In this document: piece after piece, positions 44,978 to 54,200 of the stretch | Position numbering within the stretch: position 1 is the stretch's first letter | How the letters are laid out: the number at the start of each line of letters is the position of its first letter | Source: RQOF01 sp964461135 | GTDB taxonomy: Bacteria > Calditrichota > Calditrichia > RBG-13-44-9 | Length of the DNA stretch: 64,000 bases | Assembly: GCA_964461135.1 (NCBI GenBank) | Contig: CAYWTB010000009.1 | Coordinates: forward strand, 35,951-99,950 | Reading direction: 5' to 3' | Translations under genes and position numbers: made by a program | Notes under the pieces: generated by a model | The model's input: only the letters and a program-made list of their open reading frames with translations | What the model was told of the DNA's origin: nothing | The model's database searches: none

Positions 44978-45546
44978 TGGCTGAGAAAATCAGCCGGAAC
45001 TGGGAAAACAAAATGAAAGTTAGCTGATTCTGATTTTCTATAAAATAACAAGGGCCGCCGAAGTGACCCCACACACTGGTCGAAACCGGAGGGCTTGCAA
45101 TTGAAAAAACTGATGTGACATGTATATAATGCAGGTGCAACTGAAATAATCAATCCATACACTCAGGCTTTAAGTCCAGCACGTCTGAAAGCTCAAAGAG
45201 GCTATGGATAAACTTTTTCCGGCTTCATGTCATATTCTGTGATGTTTTATGAAAATAATCGGCTTAGACAAGATTCACAGCTAATGCCAAAATCCCATTA
45301 GTTTATTCACCCCTTTATCTCCCTGATGTATTGCTGAATATTTAATATCACTTTCAGGTAAAACCCTGAGTAGCATCAGGCCCATTTTTCTTCCCCAAGC
45401 CTGGCCTCCGGCGGCAGGCACTTCGTGATAATTCAAAGCTGTGGATACGCACAAAATTGAATTGGATTTATCCATGTTTAAAATTAATAATGAAGAGATA
45501 ACTTCTACCAGAACGTATGTTTTTCCCGACAATTTTTTCTGAGATT
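44978..45546. other. Convergent intergenic region after nuo operon
   Basis: 569 nt between convergent nuoN and the CBS-protein gene. Apart from the hairpin at 44979 and a GCCTG-gcctccggcgg-CAGGC inverted repeat near 45400, I see no gene, tRNA or clear intrinsic terminator for either side. Confidence 0.5.
44979..44995 (+). terminator. Hairpin after nuoN
   Basis: GGCTGA-gaaaa-TCAGCC, a perfect 6-bp stem starting 2 nt after the nuoN stop. No T-run follows, so it may act as an mRNA end-stabilising hairpin or a weak terminator. Confidence 0.4.
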
Positions 45547-45981
45547 TTAACGCCGACCGGTAATATAGTTCTCCAGCTGTTCCAGGGCAATTTTCTTTTC
45601 TGTTATCACAGCTTTTACCACATCGCCGATGGAAACCACCCCGATGAGTTTATCGTTTTCATAAACGGGCAGATGCCTCACTCTTTTATCATTCATGATG
45701 GCCATGCAATCCTCGGCGCTTCTCTCCGGTGGCACAAACAATACTCTTTGGGTCATTATTTCCTTCACCGCCGTATCATGAGGAGATTTCCCGTGAATGG
45801 CTACTTTACGGGCATAATCCCGCTCGGATACAATTCCCACCAATTCCTCCTCTTCCAGAACAATGAGAGCCCCGATATTCTTGTCTGCCATGAGCTTCAA
45901 GGCATCAATAATTTTTGTATCGGGGGTTACAGACCAGACATCATATCCCTTTTTATCAAGTATCTCGCGAATTGTATTCAT
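45547..45981 (-). CDS. CBS-domain pair protein
   Basis: 144 residues made only of two CBS motifs (about 5-60 and 75-135; LVGIVSERDYARKVA and LIGVVSIGDVVKAVITEK). Stand-alone CBS pairs of this type bind adenine nucleotides (AMP, ATP, NAD or SAM) and act as energy sensors; target unknown. GGAG lies 5-6 nt before the ATG. Monocistronic. The long plus-strand frame at 45517-46014 is its shadow. Confidence 0.88.
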   Translation of the reverse strand: MNTIREILDKKGYDVWSVTPDTKIIDALKLMADKNIGALIVLEEEELVGIVSERDYARKVAIHGKSPHDTAVKEIMTQRVLFVPPERSAEDCMAIMNDKRVRHLPVYENDKLIGVVSIGDVVKAVITEKKIALEQLENYITGRR

Positions 45982-46777
45982 AACTTCTCCTTTCCTGATA
46001 TAAAATTCATATGACGGTTTATTTTATTCCAGAAAAATTCAATCTGATTTTGCCGCTTGTTTATTTAAGACAAGATAAAACAAACAGATAAACAGGAAAT
46101 CAGCCATTAATATATGCCGACTGGTATACTCAGTAAAATTAATCCTCCAGAAACTGATACACAACAAAAGAAATGCGAAACAGAGGGATACGGAATTCAT
46201 GCATTCGGTGTGCAGATTCCACCGCCATTTCTGTATATCTCCTTATAACATTAATTTTTGGATACGCTACTTTACAGAATACTGGAATTTTAAAAAGCTG
46301 AGAGCTCAACCCTATCAATAAACGGTGAATTTCAGAAGTATCCGGTCGCTTTTATTTTCTTTCGCACAATATTGATTAAACTCCTGTGGAGAATCATATC
46401 AACCTGACGTTGGGACAGGGAACAGGTTAATTCGTATACATTGTTTTTGTTTAAATTATATGCTTTCATCATCTGACTGGTCAAAAATCGTTTCCGAATC
46501 TTTTCAATCCTGATTGTATCATTATGGTCAAAAAAAAATATTGATTTCAGGAATATTACTGCGGAAAGGTAAAACACGGGTACCGGCTGGCATTCCACGT
46601 CAGGGTTGGATCAATCCTCAACCCATCTTTCGACCACCGTCATACTGCCTGTGACCGGAGGGTCCTTAATCGACTTCTCTGCCACGGATATCACCCATAA
46701 TAAAACCCCCTTATTCTCATTTTTTATGGTAACTTTTCTGTTTCAATATTTCGAATAAACGGTTCACCAATCTCGGT
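45982..46777. other. Intergenic region without convincing genes
   Basis: 796 nt, AT-rich. A minus-strand frame at 46332-46598 (88 codons) lacks a ribosome binding site and family features, so it is not called. No strong hairpins or RNA genes seen. Confidence 0.5.
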
Positions 46778-47011
46778 TCAGTCCCATTCTTCATTCTCAG
46801 GCATTTCTTCCCATTTTACAGGAATCACCCGGATTTCCTCCTGCCACCTGGAAATTTTTACCGCCTCACCCAGGTAGAGGGCCGGTTCATAATTTTCATC
46901 AACTATCCACTGGGCAACTTTTGGCGTGGCATAGATAACACCTTCCTGAGAGTCTTCCAGTTGTTTTTTAACAAAATTATAATCATCGTACACTTCGGGC
47001 ATTTCATGCAT
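46778..47011 (-). CDS. Acidic 77-aa protein of unknown function
   Basis: Not recognised. GGAGGT lies 5 nt before the ATG, which strongly suggests translation. The product is acidic and aromatic (MPEVYDDYNFVKKQLED at the start, VKWEEMPENEEWD at the end), with no membrane segment, cysteine or known motif. Monocistronic, between the CBS protein and the SDR oxidoreductase. Confidence 0.6.
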   Translation of the reverse strand: MHEMPEVYDDYNFVKKQLEDSQEGVIYATPKVAQWIVDENYEPALYLGEAVKISRWQEEIRVIPVKWEEMPENEEWD

Positions 47012-47140
47012 TTTCGACCTCCTTTACTTATCCAAATTATTAAATCATCATGAATTTTTCATGAAGTCCGTTCACCAAATCTATAAAAAATATTTTGAAG
47101 AACGGATGAGGTATACAATAAGTGAGGGCATGCAGCAGGC

Positions 47141-47962
47141 TTAATGGAAGCCCTTAAAATCCTGTGTGGTAAAATGCACATCATGTCGGGCACAGTCATC
47201 CTGAAATTCCCCAGAGCGCAGATCAGCAATGCGGCCTGACAATTCCGGCCAGTTTGTGGCAGTTATGTCCAGGATTATGCGGGCAATTTTGTCGGCAGAA
47301 CCTAATGCATTATCCCGGTAAAGCTGAATAAACCTGTCGTGCTGAGGGAAATCAGCCGGATCGGATCCTCTGAGCAGTTGCTGCATATGACTCTCAAATG
47401 GACCTGGGGATATGGCATAAATGCGAACAGGTGTGTTTTCCGTTTCCAGGGCAACTATACGCGTGAGCATATTCAGAGCGGCTTTCTGACTGCCATAAGC
47501 CGACCACCCGGCATAGGGGTTCTCGGCAGCACTGCTGGTAATATGTACGATATCCCCACCATTCTTCTGAGCTATCATCCTCTTCAGAGCTTCACGGGTA
47601 ATTATATAAGCACCGAACACATTGGTCAGCAGAGATGTCTGTATTTCTTTTCCCGAAATTTTAATCAGAGGAGCCACCGGTTCCAGCACTCCCGCACAGT
47701 TCAGCAAGAGATCTATGGATCCATACTGCTTTTGTATTTTTGTCATGACATCAATAATCGCATCCTCCTGACTGATATCAGCCGGAAAACTTTCAGCCTC
47801 GCCACCCCCGGCCACAATCATGGCAGCCAGCTGTTTCAACTTTTCCTTTGAGCGTGAAATTAAGGTAACCCGGTCACCCCGGCTTGCAGATTCCTGAGCC
47901 AGCGCTTTCCCCAGGCCGGCAGACGCTCCGGTTACCACCAGCACCCGTTTTGTTTTTTGCAT
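47141..47962 (-). CDS. Short-chain dehydrogenase/reductase (SDR) family oxidoreductase
   Basis: NAD(P)-dependent oxidoreductase of unknown substrate. 273 residues, classical SDR: TGASAGLGKALA cofactor loop near 11, NCAGVLEP near 88, catalytic Ser in HITSSAAEN near 140 and YGSQK (Tyr/Lys) near 155, then ISPGPFESHM. SRSKEKLKQL after the second strand favours NADP(H). GGAG lies 7 nt before the ATG. Not in an operon. Confidence 0.9.
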   Translation of the reverse strand: MQKTKRVLVVTGASAGLGKALAQESASRGDRVTLISRSKEKLKQLAAMIVAGGGEAESFPADISQEDAIIDVMTKIQKQYGSIDLLLNCAGVLEPVAPLIKISGKEIQTSLLTNVFGAYIITREALKRMIAQKNGGDIVHITSSAAENPYAGWSAYGSQKAALNMLTRIVALETENTPVRIYAISPGPFESHMQQLLRGSDPADFPQHDRFIQLYRDNALGSADKIARIILDITATNWPELSGRIADLRSGEFQDDCARHDVHFTTQDFKGFH

Positions 47963-48377
47963 ATTCTACTCCGATTATTTTAAATGTTTATGATTTTTGG
48001 AAATATTATGAAAAGGGTAAAGGGCAAAGGTAAGATCAAAGATTAAAGATGAAAGATTAAAGATTCCCGACGATTCTGACTTTCTCCGGTCGTACTGTCG
48101 AGATGAAATCATCCAAGATTTCAAAAGGGTAAAGATACATCGGCAGTCGGCAGTGACCAGCATCCCGCATCCAGCAACCAGTAACCAGGATTCAGGTGTC
48201 AGGAAAATAAGGGAAAAGGGAAAACTTGCTCCTTTTGAATCCTGGTACCTGGTTCCTGAAACGTTTCTTTCCGCTGTGCGCTATGCTTTACATACCCTTT
48301 TTGATCTTTGATCTGTGATCTTTCCTTTTTGCCGACCGGAGGGAATCAGGGTCGCCCGTAAACCCGGATGGGGAAGC
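47963..48377. other. Repeat-bearing spacer
   Basis: 415 nt with A-rich near-repeats (aaagattaaagatgaaagattaaagatt), one copy of the dispersed hairpin repeat (48100-48135) and a run of CAGCA/CCAGTAACCAGG-like near-repeats (48160-48200). No gene seen. It looks like non-coding decay sequence. Confidence 0.5.
48100..48135 (+). repeat. Dispersed hairpin repeat, copy A
   Basis: Contains GAAATC-atccaa-GATTTC (48105-48122). The 36-nt block is 35/36 identical to 54009-54044. A looser related hairpin is at 63591-63610. Confidence 0.75.
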
Positions 48378-49649
48378 TTAAAAATAAATTCTAAACGAGG
48401 TGTAGTAGGTATCGGGATAACTGCCGAATTCGGATTGCAGGATCAGATTTTTTGACTTTTTACCTGCACCCACAAAAGCTCCACCGGCAATATAAATGTT
48501 TTCGGCAATATTATAATTCAGAGACAAAGCCAGGTAAAGCGAAGGATCCATAATATTAATGAGGGTCTCTCCGGTAAAGGTAACCAGACCACTAAGCTGG
48601 TAGGTCATACCCGGCGTCAAATAATGTTTCCCCAGCAGGTAAACCGAACCCTGCCGGTACCCAATTTTGAAAAAGTCGCGATAATAATTTTCCGGTTTGG
48701 ATTCCCCCGCGCCGTTGAAGTGATATTCCACAAAACCATACATTTTACTGGTAAGGCTGTAATCCAGGCCGGTGGAAAATCGAAGGTAATTTTCAGTGGA
48801 TTGCTTTGAGTCTCTTTTCAGTTGATCCGCCAGCACATAAGCCGTCTCACACCAGAAGCCTGCACCTCCAATGGAACGCGCCACATCAAATCCCAACAGT
48901 AGATTTTCCCTGAATCCTAATAAAATTAAAGAGATATCGGTATTCCATTCATTAACTTTGGTCCTCACGAAGAAGGCATCGTTAGCAAATTTCCAGTGTT
49001 TGCCGAACACATAACCGATATCAAATTCGCCCAGACTTCCCACAGGCATACGCCAGCGAACCGCATCCACTCCGATACGGTCTTCCGTATCCAGGTCATC
49101 ATAAGAAAAGGGTGCGATGACGTCAGTGGGGTTAATAACACGGGCACTTCCCCAGGCAATAGCCTGCCGGCCCAGGTATAGATCGGCCAGTGGTATGGAA
49201 ATCCGGGCATTCAGCCGGTCAAGATTCTGAAATATACCAAAACTTCCCTGTTTTGCAGAATTACCGGGATACAACAACCGGTCAAAATCAGTAACCCGGT
49301 ATTCATACGGATTAATGACAGATAAGAAAGGTACCACCCGGAATAAAACCGGATCCTGCACCCGGAGAGAGAAATCATAGGCAGCATTCAGAAAAAGCCA
49401 ATGGGAGGCGGAATAATCCGTTACCAATCTGATTCGTTGATTAACCGCCCCGAAATCTGTACGGGCAGGCAGGCCCAGGGCGGCGGCAAACCCGGGATCG
49501 GTATAACGGTAAAGCACAAAAAAATTTTTAGTATAACCGCTCAGGGAGAAGGAGGAATCAGCCGGAGAGGGATGAATCAGAATGACCAGGGATGTAAAAT
49601 ACAACCATAACCGGGGCACCCGACAAAGGAATTCATTAAGGACTTTCAT
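48378..49649 (-). CDS. Outer-membrane beta-barrel protein of a trans-envelope transport cluster
   Basis: 423 residues from ATG 49649 (the frame opens at 49709, but the signal peptide MKVLNEFLCRVPRLWLYFTS begins here). After cleavage near PADS the protein is a string of alternating hydrophobic strands ending in an aromatic residue (SFRIYF), typical of an outer-membrane barrel. GRQAIAWGSARVINPTDVIA near 165 resembles the WG(x)nNPTDV motif of DUF1302-type barrels, which accompany LolA-like proteins in lipid export systems. Last gene downstream of the ABC ATPase, permeases and LolA-like protein. No TonB box seen. Confidence 0.75.
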   Translation of the reverse strand: MKVLNEFLCRVPRLWLYFTSLVILIHPSPADSSFSLSGYTKNFFVLYRYTDPGFAAALGLPARTDFGAVNQRIRLVTDYSASHWLFLNAAYDFSLRVQDPVLFRVVPFLSVINPYEYRVTDFDRLLYPGNSAKQGSFGIFQNLDRLNARISIPLADLYLGRQAIAWGSARVINPTDVIAPFSYDDLDTEDRIGVDAVRWRMPVGSLGEFDIGYVFGKHWKFANDAFFVRTKVNEWNTDISLILLGFRENLLLGFDVARSIGGAGFWCETAYVLADQLKRDSKQSTENYLRFSTGLDYSLTSKMYGFVEYHFNGAGESKPENYYRDFFKIGYRQGSVYLLGKHYLTPGMTYQLSGLVTFTGETLINIMDPSLYLALSLNYNIAENIYIAGGAFVGAGKKSKNLILQSEFGSYPDTYYTSFRIYF

Positions 49650-49751
49650 AACTGCGGGCTTCAAAATCTTTGCTTCACACTCGATGGGATTAATGGGAAA
49701 TTTCAGCAATTTTCCAAACAGAGCTGTTACAAAATTAATCTTGCAGGAACT

Positions 49752-50450
49752 TTATGTCTTTTTTTCATCCATGTAAATTCTACCATCCTTAAGCACCACC
49801 AGCCGTCTGGCACGATCCATAACCAGCTGGTCATGGGTTGAGAACAGAAAGGTCATTCCAGTATGCTCATTCAATTCCCTCATCATATCCAGCAGGGATG
49901 CTCCCGTTTCGGAATCCAGGTTGGCGGTGGGTTCATCAGCCAGAATTAACGCCGGCCGCGATACCATAGCTCTGGCAATAGCCACTCTCTGCTGCTGGCC
50001 TCCGGATAATTGAGTGGGCCGGCGATGTCCGAAACCTTCCAGGTCCACTTCTTTCAATATATCCAGAACACGATGATGCCGTTCTTCTCTGGATATTCCC
50101 TGGAGAAGCATAATATATTCAATATTCTCTTCCACCGTTAAAACAGGAATAAGATTGTAGGCCTGGAAAATAAATCCAATGTTATCCCGGCGAAAATCAG
50201 ATAATTCCCGCCCACTCATCTCAGACAGCTGTTTCCCCTTCAGATAAACGTTGCCTTTATCAGCATTGTCCAGTCCGGAAATGATATTCAGAAAAGTAGT
50301 TTTGCCAGATCCGGAGGGACCAACTATGGCAGTAAATTCTCCCGAATCAACCGTCAGGTCTATTCCCCGGATGGCATGAACCGGTACTCCATTATCTGAG
50401 TAGGTTTTGTCAATTCCCCGGGCTACAATCACTTTACTGGCTTCTTCCAT
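49752..50450 (-). CDS. ABC transporter ATPase, LolD/MacB type
   Basis: 232 residues with Walker A GPSGSGKTTFLNIISGLD near 42, Q-loop FIFQAYNLIPVLTVEEN, signature LSGGQQQRVAIARAMVSRP near 143, Walker B LILADEPTANLDSETG and the H-loop STHD. The LolD/MacB/FtsE subclass powers FtsX-type permeases that move molecules out of the inner membrane by mechanotransmission rather than through a channel. 30 nt after the second permease gene. Confidence 0.93.
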   Translation of the reverse strand: MEEASKVIVARGIDKTYSDNGVPVHAIRGIDLTVDSGEFTAIVGPSGSGKTTFLNIISGLDNADKGNVYLKGKQLSEMSGRELSDFRRDNIGFIFQAYNLIPVLTVEENIEYIMLLQGISREERHHRVLDILKEVDLEGFGHRRPTQLSGGQQQRVAIARAMVSRPALILADEPTANLDSETGASLLDMMRELNEHTGMTFLFSTHDQLVMDRARRLVVLKDGRIYMDEKKT

Positions 50451-50480
50451 AATATCCTCAAAAATAAGAATTTACTTTCA

Positions 50481-51707
50481 TTACAGACTTTTGCGCAAAG
50501 CATCCGCTGTTTTCATTCTGGCGGCATGGACGGCAGGATAAATTCCAATTAAGACGGTAAGTCCGAAAACCCACAGGGGATAATAAATAAACTGTCCAAC
50601 CCTCATCACAGGATAAAGCAGTTCGCGAAAGGTAACCCCCACGAATTCGATACCGGTATAATCTATTCCTACCTGCGCAGTGATATAGGTAACAATCAGT
50701 CCCAGAATATCACCCAGAATAATACTGATGATGGCCAGTGCACCCGCTTCGAAAACAATTAGTCGTCCTACACTGAATGGTCGTGTTCCGATAGCCCGCA
50801 TAACCCCGAATTCAAACATCCGTTCATGGATGGACATAAACAGTGTGTTGATAATTCCAAGGACCACTACACCAAAAAGGATTAACCCGGTAATAAAGGT
50901 ACTAAAATCAGAAAGTTTAAAAGCAGCCTCCAGCTGAGGAAGAATCTGCGTCCAGCCAATCGCTTCATTTCCATAGCGGGAGAATTCCTTCCAGAAGGGC
51001 AGATTCAATTCCTGGCCTATCCGGGGATTAATAAATTTCAGGGCAATTTCATGTACATTAGTTCCTACATTTAGCATTTCCTGTGCTTTCTTGAGGCGTA
51101 TAAACGCCATTCCCCGGTCCATCTCGGCTACACTAAAATGAAAAATGCCGGAAACTCTGAACATCTCCTGGGCCAGATCGCCTGTTACTGCCTGAGAAAC
51201 AGTAATCACAATTCGTTCACCCAGACTGGCATTTAAAACTTCTGCCAGTTTTTTTCCAATCAGAATGTCGCGAATATTTTCGCCGGTAAAATAATCTCCT
51301 TCTATGATGGCTTCATCTACCTGTGAGAGATATTTTTCGCTGGACGGATTGACTCCTACCAGGCTGATGGACTGAACATCGGAAGGAGAAGTAATCATCG
51401 CATAGGTGATAGTTCTCTCGGTGAAATGTTCCACAATATTCTGCCGGCGTAGTGAATCTACCACCAGTGGTAACCTGTTAATGGTAAGATCCACATTATA
51501 GGTTTCACGAAAACCCTTGCGGTGGATCTGCCCCTCTCCCAATAAGGAGGATGTGGCAGATTCAATCATGTTTCTCTTCATACCAATGATCAGTGCATCC
51601 ACAAAAATAAGGGAGGCCAGCCCGATACCGATAGCGATTCCCGCGATGAAGGTTCTGCGCTTATTCCGGAATACATTACGCCATGCCAGTTTGATAAATA
51701 ACCACAT
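50481..51707 (-). CDS. FtsX/LolC-type ABC permease (second of pair)
   Basis: 408 residues: one N-terminal membrane segment (about 18-42), a large periplasmic MacB-PCD domain (about 45-270), and three C-terminal membrane segments in the FtsX domain (about 275-400; GVVVLGIINTLFMSIHERMF and EFGVMRAIGTRP). Together with the next permease it makes a heterodimer like LolC/LolE. Starts 14 nt after the other permease gene. Confidence 0.9.
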   Translation of the reverse strand: MWLFIKLAWRNVFRNKRRTFIAGIAIGIGLASLIFVDALIIGMKRNMIESATSSLLGEGQIHRKGFRETYNVDLTINRLPLVVDSLRRQNIVEHFTERTITYAMITSPSDVQSISLVGVNPSSEKYLSQVDEAIIEGDYFTGENIRDILIGKKLAEVLNASLGERIVITVSQAVTGDLAQEMFRVSGIFHFSVAEMDRGMAFIRLKKAQEMLNVGTNVHEIALKFINPRIGQELNLPFWKEFSRYGNEAIGWTQILPQLEAAFKLSDFSTFITGLILFGVVVLGIINTLFMSIHERMFEFGVMRAIGTRPFSVGRLIVFEAGALAIISIILGDILGLIVTYITAQVGIDYTGIEFVGVTFRELLYPVMRVGQFIYYPLWVFGLTVLIGIYPAVHAARMKTADALRKSL

Positions 51708-51721
51708 AAAATCCTCAATTG

Positions 51722-52939
51722 TTACATTCTCATGGTCCGGGCAGGTTCGGTATGTGCTGCCCGCATCGCAGGAAAAATCGAAATAAAAGTGGCTGCCAGC
51801 ACAACGGTAATGGTGGGAATGATCAGACTGCGGACATTCACCTCAGTATACATGGTTTTAAATTCCATTCCGCCATAGGTAAAAGCCTGCGGCAGAGTTA
51901 TGCCCTGATGAGACAGAAGGTAATTTACCAGGGTACCCAGTATAGCTCCAATGATGACGCTGACGATCGCCAGGATATTAACTTCGTACAGTACCAGACC
52001 GATAATGCTTCCCGGTTTGGTTCCCATGGCTTTTAATAAACCATATTCCTTCTGACGTTCCAGAACCGACATCAGAACCGTATTTAAAACTCCCACCGCT
52101 ACCACCAGTATTATGACAAAGAGCATAATCCACATGCCCTGTTTATCCGCACTCATTGCCTGATAAAAACTTTTTGCAAACACCTGCCAGGGGGCGACTT
52201 CCAGTTTTTTAGTATCTAACCGCTCCCGGATCTCGTCCGTCACTTTTTTCACTACACTTAATCTTGTTACAATCACTGCGATTTCATGAACCTGATCGGG
52301 GAGCACAAACAGATCCTGGGCATCCGTCAGATTCATATAAAATGACATGCGATCACTTATATCATCACCGGTGGATACAATACCGATGATCGTATAAATA
52401 TCATTGGCTATAGAACCGTCGGCGGCCTGGGATACAATTACAATTTCGTCACCGACTGCCGCTTCCAGGGTTCTGGCCAGGCCCTTACCCAGAATGGCCT
52501 CATGAGCCGGTTTTTCAGAAAAACTTTTCCCCTCAATAACTTTTTTCGAAAAATGTGTGGCCTCATCCTCTCTTAACGGATTTATACCTATGACCTGGGC
52601 ACCGGTACTGTTGTTATTGACCGAAACCAGCCCTGCGGCGAACAGGCGGGGTGTCCAGTATTCCACATTATGGACCTGGCTGACTGTATCCCCCACAAGC
52701 GCATAATTTTTTATGGTCTTATAAATGGAGGGATCTTCACGGTATCCTCCGGCATGAATCTGGATATGGCCCAACTGGTTCCTGGTGAACATGTTAATTA
52801 TGAAATTATATGAGCCGTCTGCCCAGCCTATGGAGATGGTCGCCAGCGCAAAACCGCCGAACATGGTCAATGCCGTCAGAATGGATCGCCGTTTCTGCCG
52901 GAAAATGTTACGAAACGCCATCTTTAGTAACATCATCAA
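51722..52939 (-). CDS. FtsX/LolC-type ABC permease (first of pair)
   Basis: 405 residues with the same topology: N-terminal segment with RNIFRQKRRSILTALTMFGG, periplasmic domain to about 270, and three C-terminal membrane segments (VAVGVLNTVLMSVLERQKEY and GLLKAMGTKPGSIIGLVLYE). A paralogue of the downstream permease; the two are clearly diverged, so a heterodimer is likely. GGGGGT lies upstream of the ATG run. Confidence 0.9.
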   Translation of the reverse strand: MMMLLKMAFRNIFRQKRRSILTALTMFGGFALATISIGWADGSYNFIINMFTRNQLGHIQIHAGGYREDPSIYKTIKNYALVGDTVSQVHNVEYWTPRLFAAGLVSVNNNSTGAQVIGINPLREDEATHFSKKVIEGKSFSEKPAHEAILGKGLARTLEAAVGDEIVIVSQAADGSIANDIYTIIGIVSTGDDISDRMSFYMNLTDAQDLFVLPDQVHEIAVIVTRLSVVKKVTDEIRERLDTKKLEVAPWQVFAKSFYQAMSADKQGMWIMLFVIILVVAVGVLNTVLMSVLERQKEYGLLKAMGTKPGSIIGLVLYEVNILAIVSVIIGAILGTLVNYLLSHQGITLPQAFTYGGMEFKTMYTEVNVRSLIIPTITVVLAATFISIFPAMRAAHTEPARTMRM

Positions 52940-52999
52940 TACAAAACCCCCCTGAGAAAAACGCAGTTCTTTGTGCAGGTCAAAGTTATTTTCAATTGA

Positions 53000-53776
53000 T
53001 TAAAACTCCGGAGTTCGCAGATTTCGAAGGGTAAAAATATCTTCCTTCAGTTCAAGATTAAATGAAGCAGTAAGGTATCGCAATATTGTATTATTGCCCT
53101 CTTTATTCTGGGGAATTAATTCCATAACGGAAGGTATTTTCCTGTTGTCGAAAATTTTGATATCCCGGTAATTCATAATTCGCATTAAATTACCGTTCTC
53201 ATCATAGTATTTATCCTGAACCGGGATGTAATCGGATTTGCGGACAGACGAAACTATTTTTCCCCAGACAATGGGCAACCCCTGGCGGGGAATAAGCTGC
53301 AGATAAATAAGATCCTCCAGGGCATCTTCAGGATGAATTATTTTATAGTGGTAATCATCCAGCAGTGTAAATTCATCCACCAGGTCATCATTATTGAAAT
53401 CCGAACCCATCCAGGAGCTCATCATCATGGAGGGCGGGACTTTAATGACTTTATTGGTTTTTGGAAGATAATTCCACATTTCATTTTTTATTCGCAGCGT
53501 CCCCAAACCATTTTCCTTCTTGGGTTCCAGGATTCGGATGAACGTCTTATACTTTCCTTCCGTCCATACTTTCATTTTCAAAGTACGCTGCCAGTGTGGG
53601 GTCACAATCTCCATTTCCATTTCGGAGTAGCTGGATTTACTCCGGTACAGTTCATCAATTCTGGTGATAATTTCCCGGGCTTTTCTTTGTTCGGTACTAT
53701 CCTGTGCGCGAATGTAAGCGGCATCAATTAAGAAAAAAAATAATAAAATGGTCAGACAAAGCTTGCAAGATTTCAC
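53000..53776 (-). CDS. LolA-like outer-membrane lipoprotein-sorting protein
   Basis: 258 residues with a signal peptide (MKSCKLCLTILLFFFLIDAA, cleavage near YIRA-QD), so periplasmic. The rest is an LolA/LppX-like half-barrel of the PF17131 type: EMEIVTPHWQRTLKMKVWTE, FIRILEPKKENGLGTLRI, MWNYLPKTNKVIKVPPSMM, SWMGSDFNNDDLVDE. Family members carry lipids or lipoproteins across the periplasm. First gene of the cluster; about 60 nt before the first permease. The cargo is unknown. Confidence 0.85.
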   Translation of the reverse strand: MKSCKLCLTILLFFFLIDAAYIRAQDSTEQRKAREIITRIDELYRSKSSYSEMEMEIVTPHWQRTLKMKVWTEGKYKTFIRILEPKKENGLGTLRIKNEMWNYLPKTNKVIKVPPSMMMSSWMGSDFNNDDLVDEFTLLDDYHYKIIHPEDALEDLIYLQLIPRQGLPIVWGKIVSSVRKSDYIPVQDKYYDENGNLMRIMNYRDIKIFDNRKIPSVMELIPQNKEGNNTILRYLTASFNLELKEDIFTLRNLRTPEF

Positions 53777-54200
53777 CGGCGATTTTCCTTTTCTGATGGG
53801 CGGATCATGAATAAATATACAAAAAAAATTGTGTGAAAAAAGTCGTTATCAAAATTTAAACATGCAATGGGCTTTACAACCGGGAGAAAAAACGAGGATA
53901 TGCTAAAACTAGATTAAAGAAGAGGATAAAGCGAAAAGGGTTGCCTATAACATCGCCGCCTTCCAGTCGGCTAATCGGTCAGCCGGAAGGCGGATCCGAC
54001 CGCTGCCGGAGATGAAATCTTCCAAGATTTCAAAAGGGTAAAGACAAGACAAGGATTACACAAAAGTGGAGGCAAAGCTAATTTTGTAATTTTTATTTTA
54101 GATATTGTGATTTGGCTTTTGCCTGATTTATGGATCCTGCGGACAGGATGGTGGCTCCAGCTTTCCATGCTCATTTTAGTAATTTAATTAGAATGGCATG
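53777..54200. other. Spacer with compound hairpin repeat
   Basis: 424 nt between the LolA-like gene (whose promoter should be here) and the baeRF gene end. Holds repeat copy B with its long companion hairpin. No gene seen; a minus-strand frame at 53971-54174 overlaps the repeat and is not called. Confidence 0.5.
53956..54044 (+). repeat. Dispersed hairpin repeat, copy B, with companion hairpin
   Basis: CCGCCTTCC (53956-53964) pairs perfectly with GGAAGGCGG (53985-53993) and encloses GGCT/AGCC (53969-53972, 53981-53984). Sixteen nt later the 36-nt block 54009-54044 holds GAAATC-ttccaa-GATTTC, 35/36 identical to copy A. Confidence 0.75.

Noticed and set aside
45517..46014. 165-aa plus-strand frame opposite the CBS protein
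   Set aside because: Antisense shadow of a clear two-CBS protein with a good ribosome binding site.
46332..46598. 88-codon minus-strand ORF
   Set aside because: No ribosome binding site at its start, no motif, low-complexity hydrophobic beginning.
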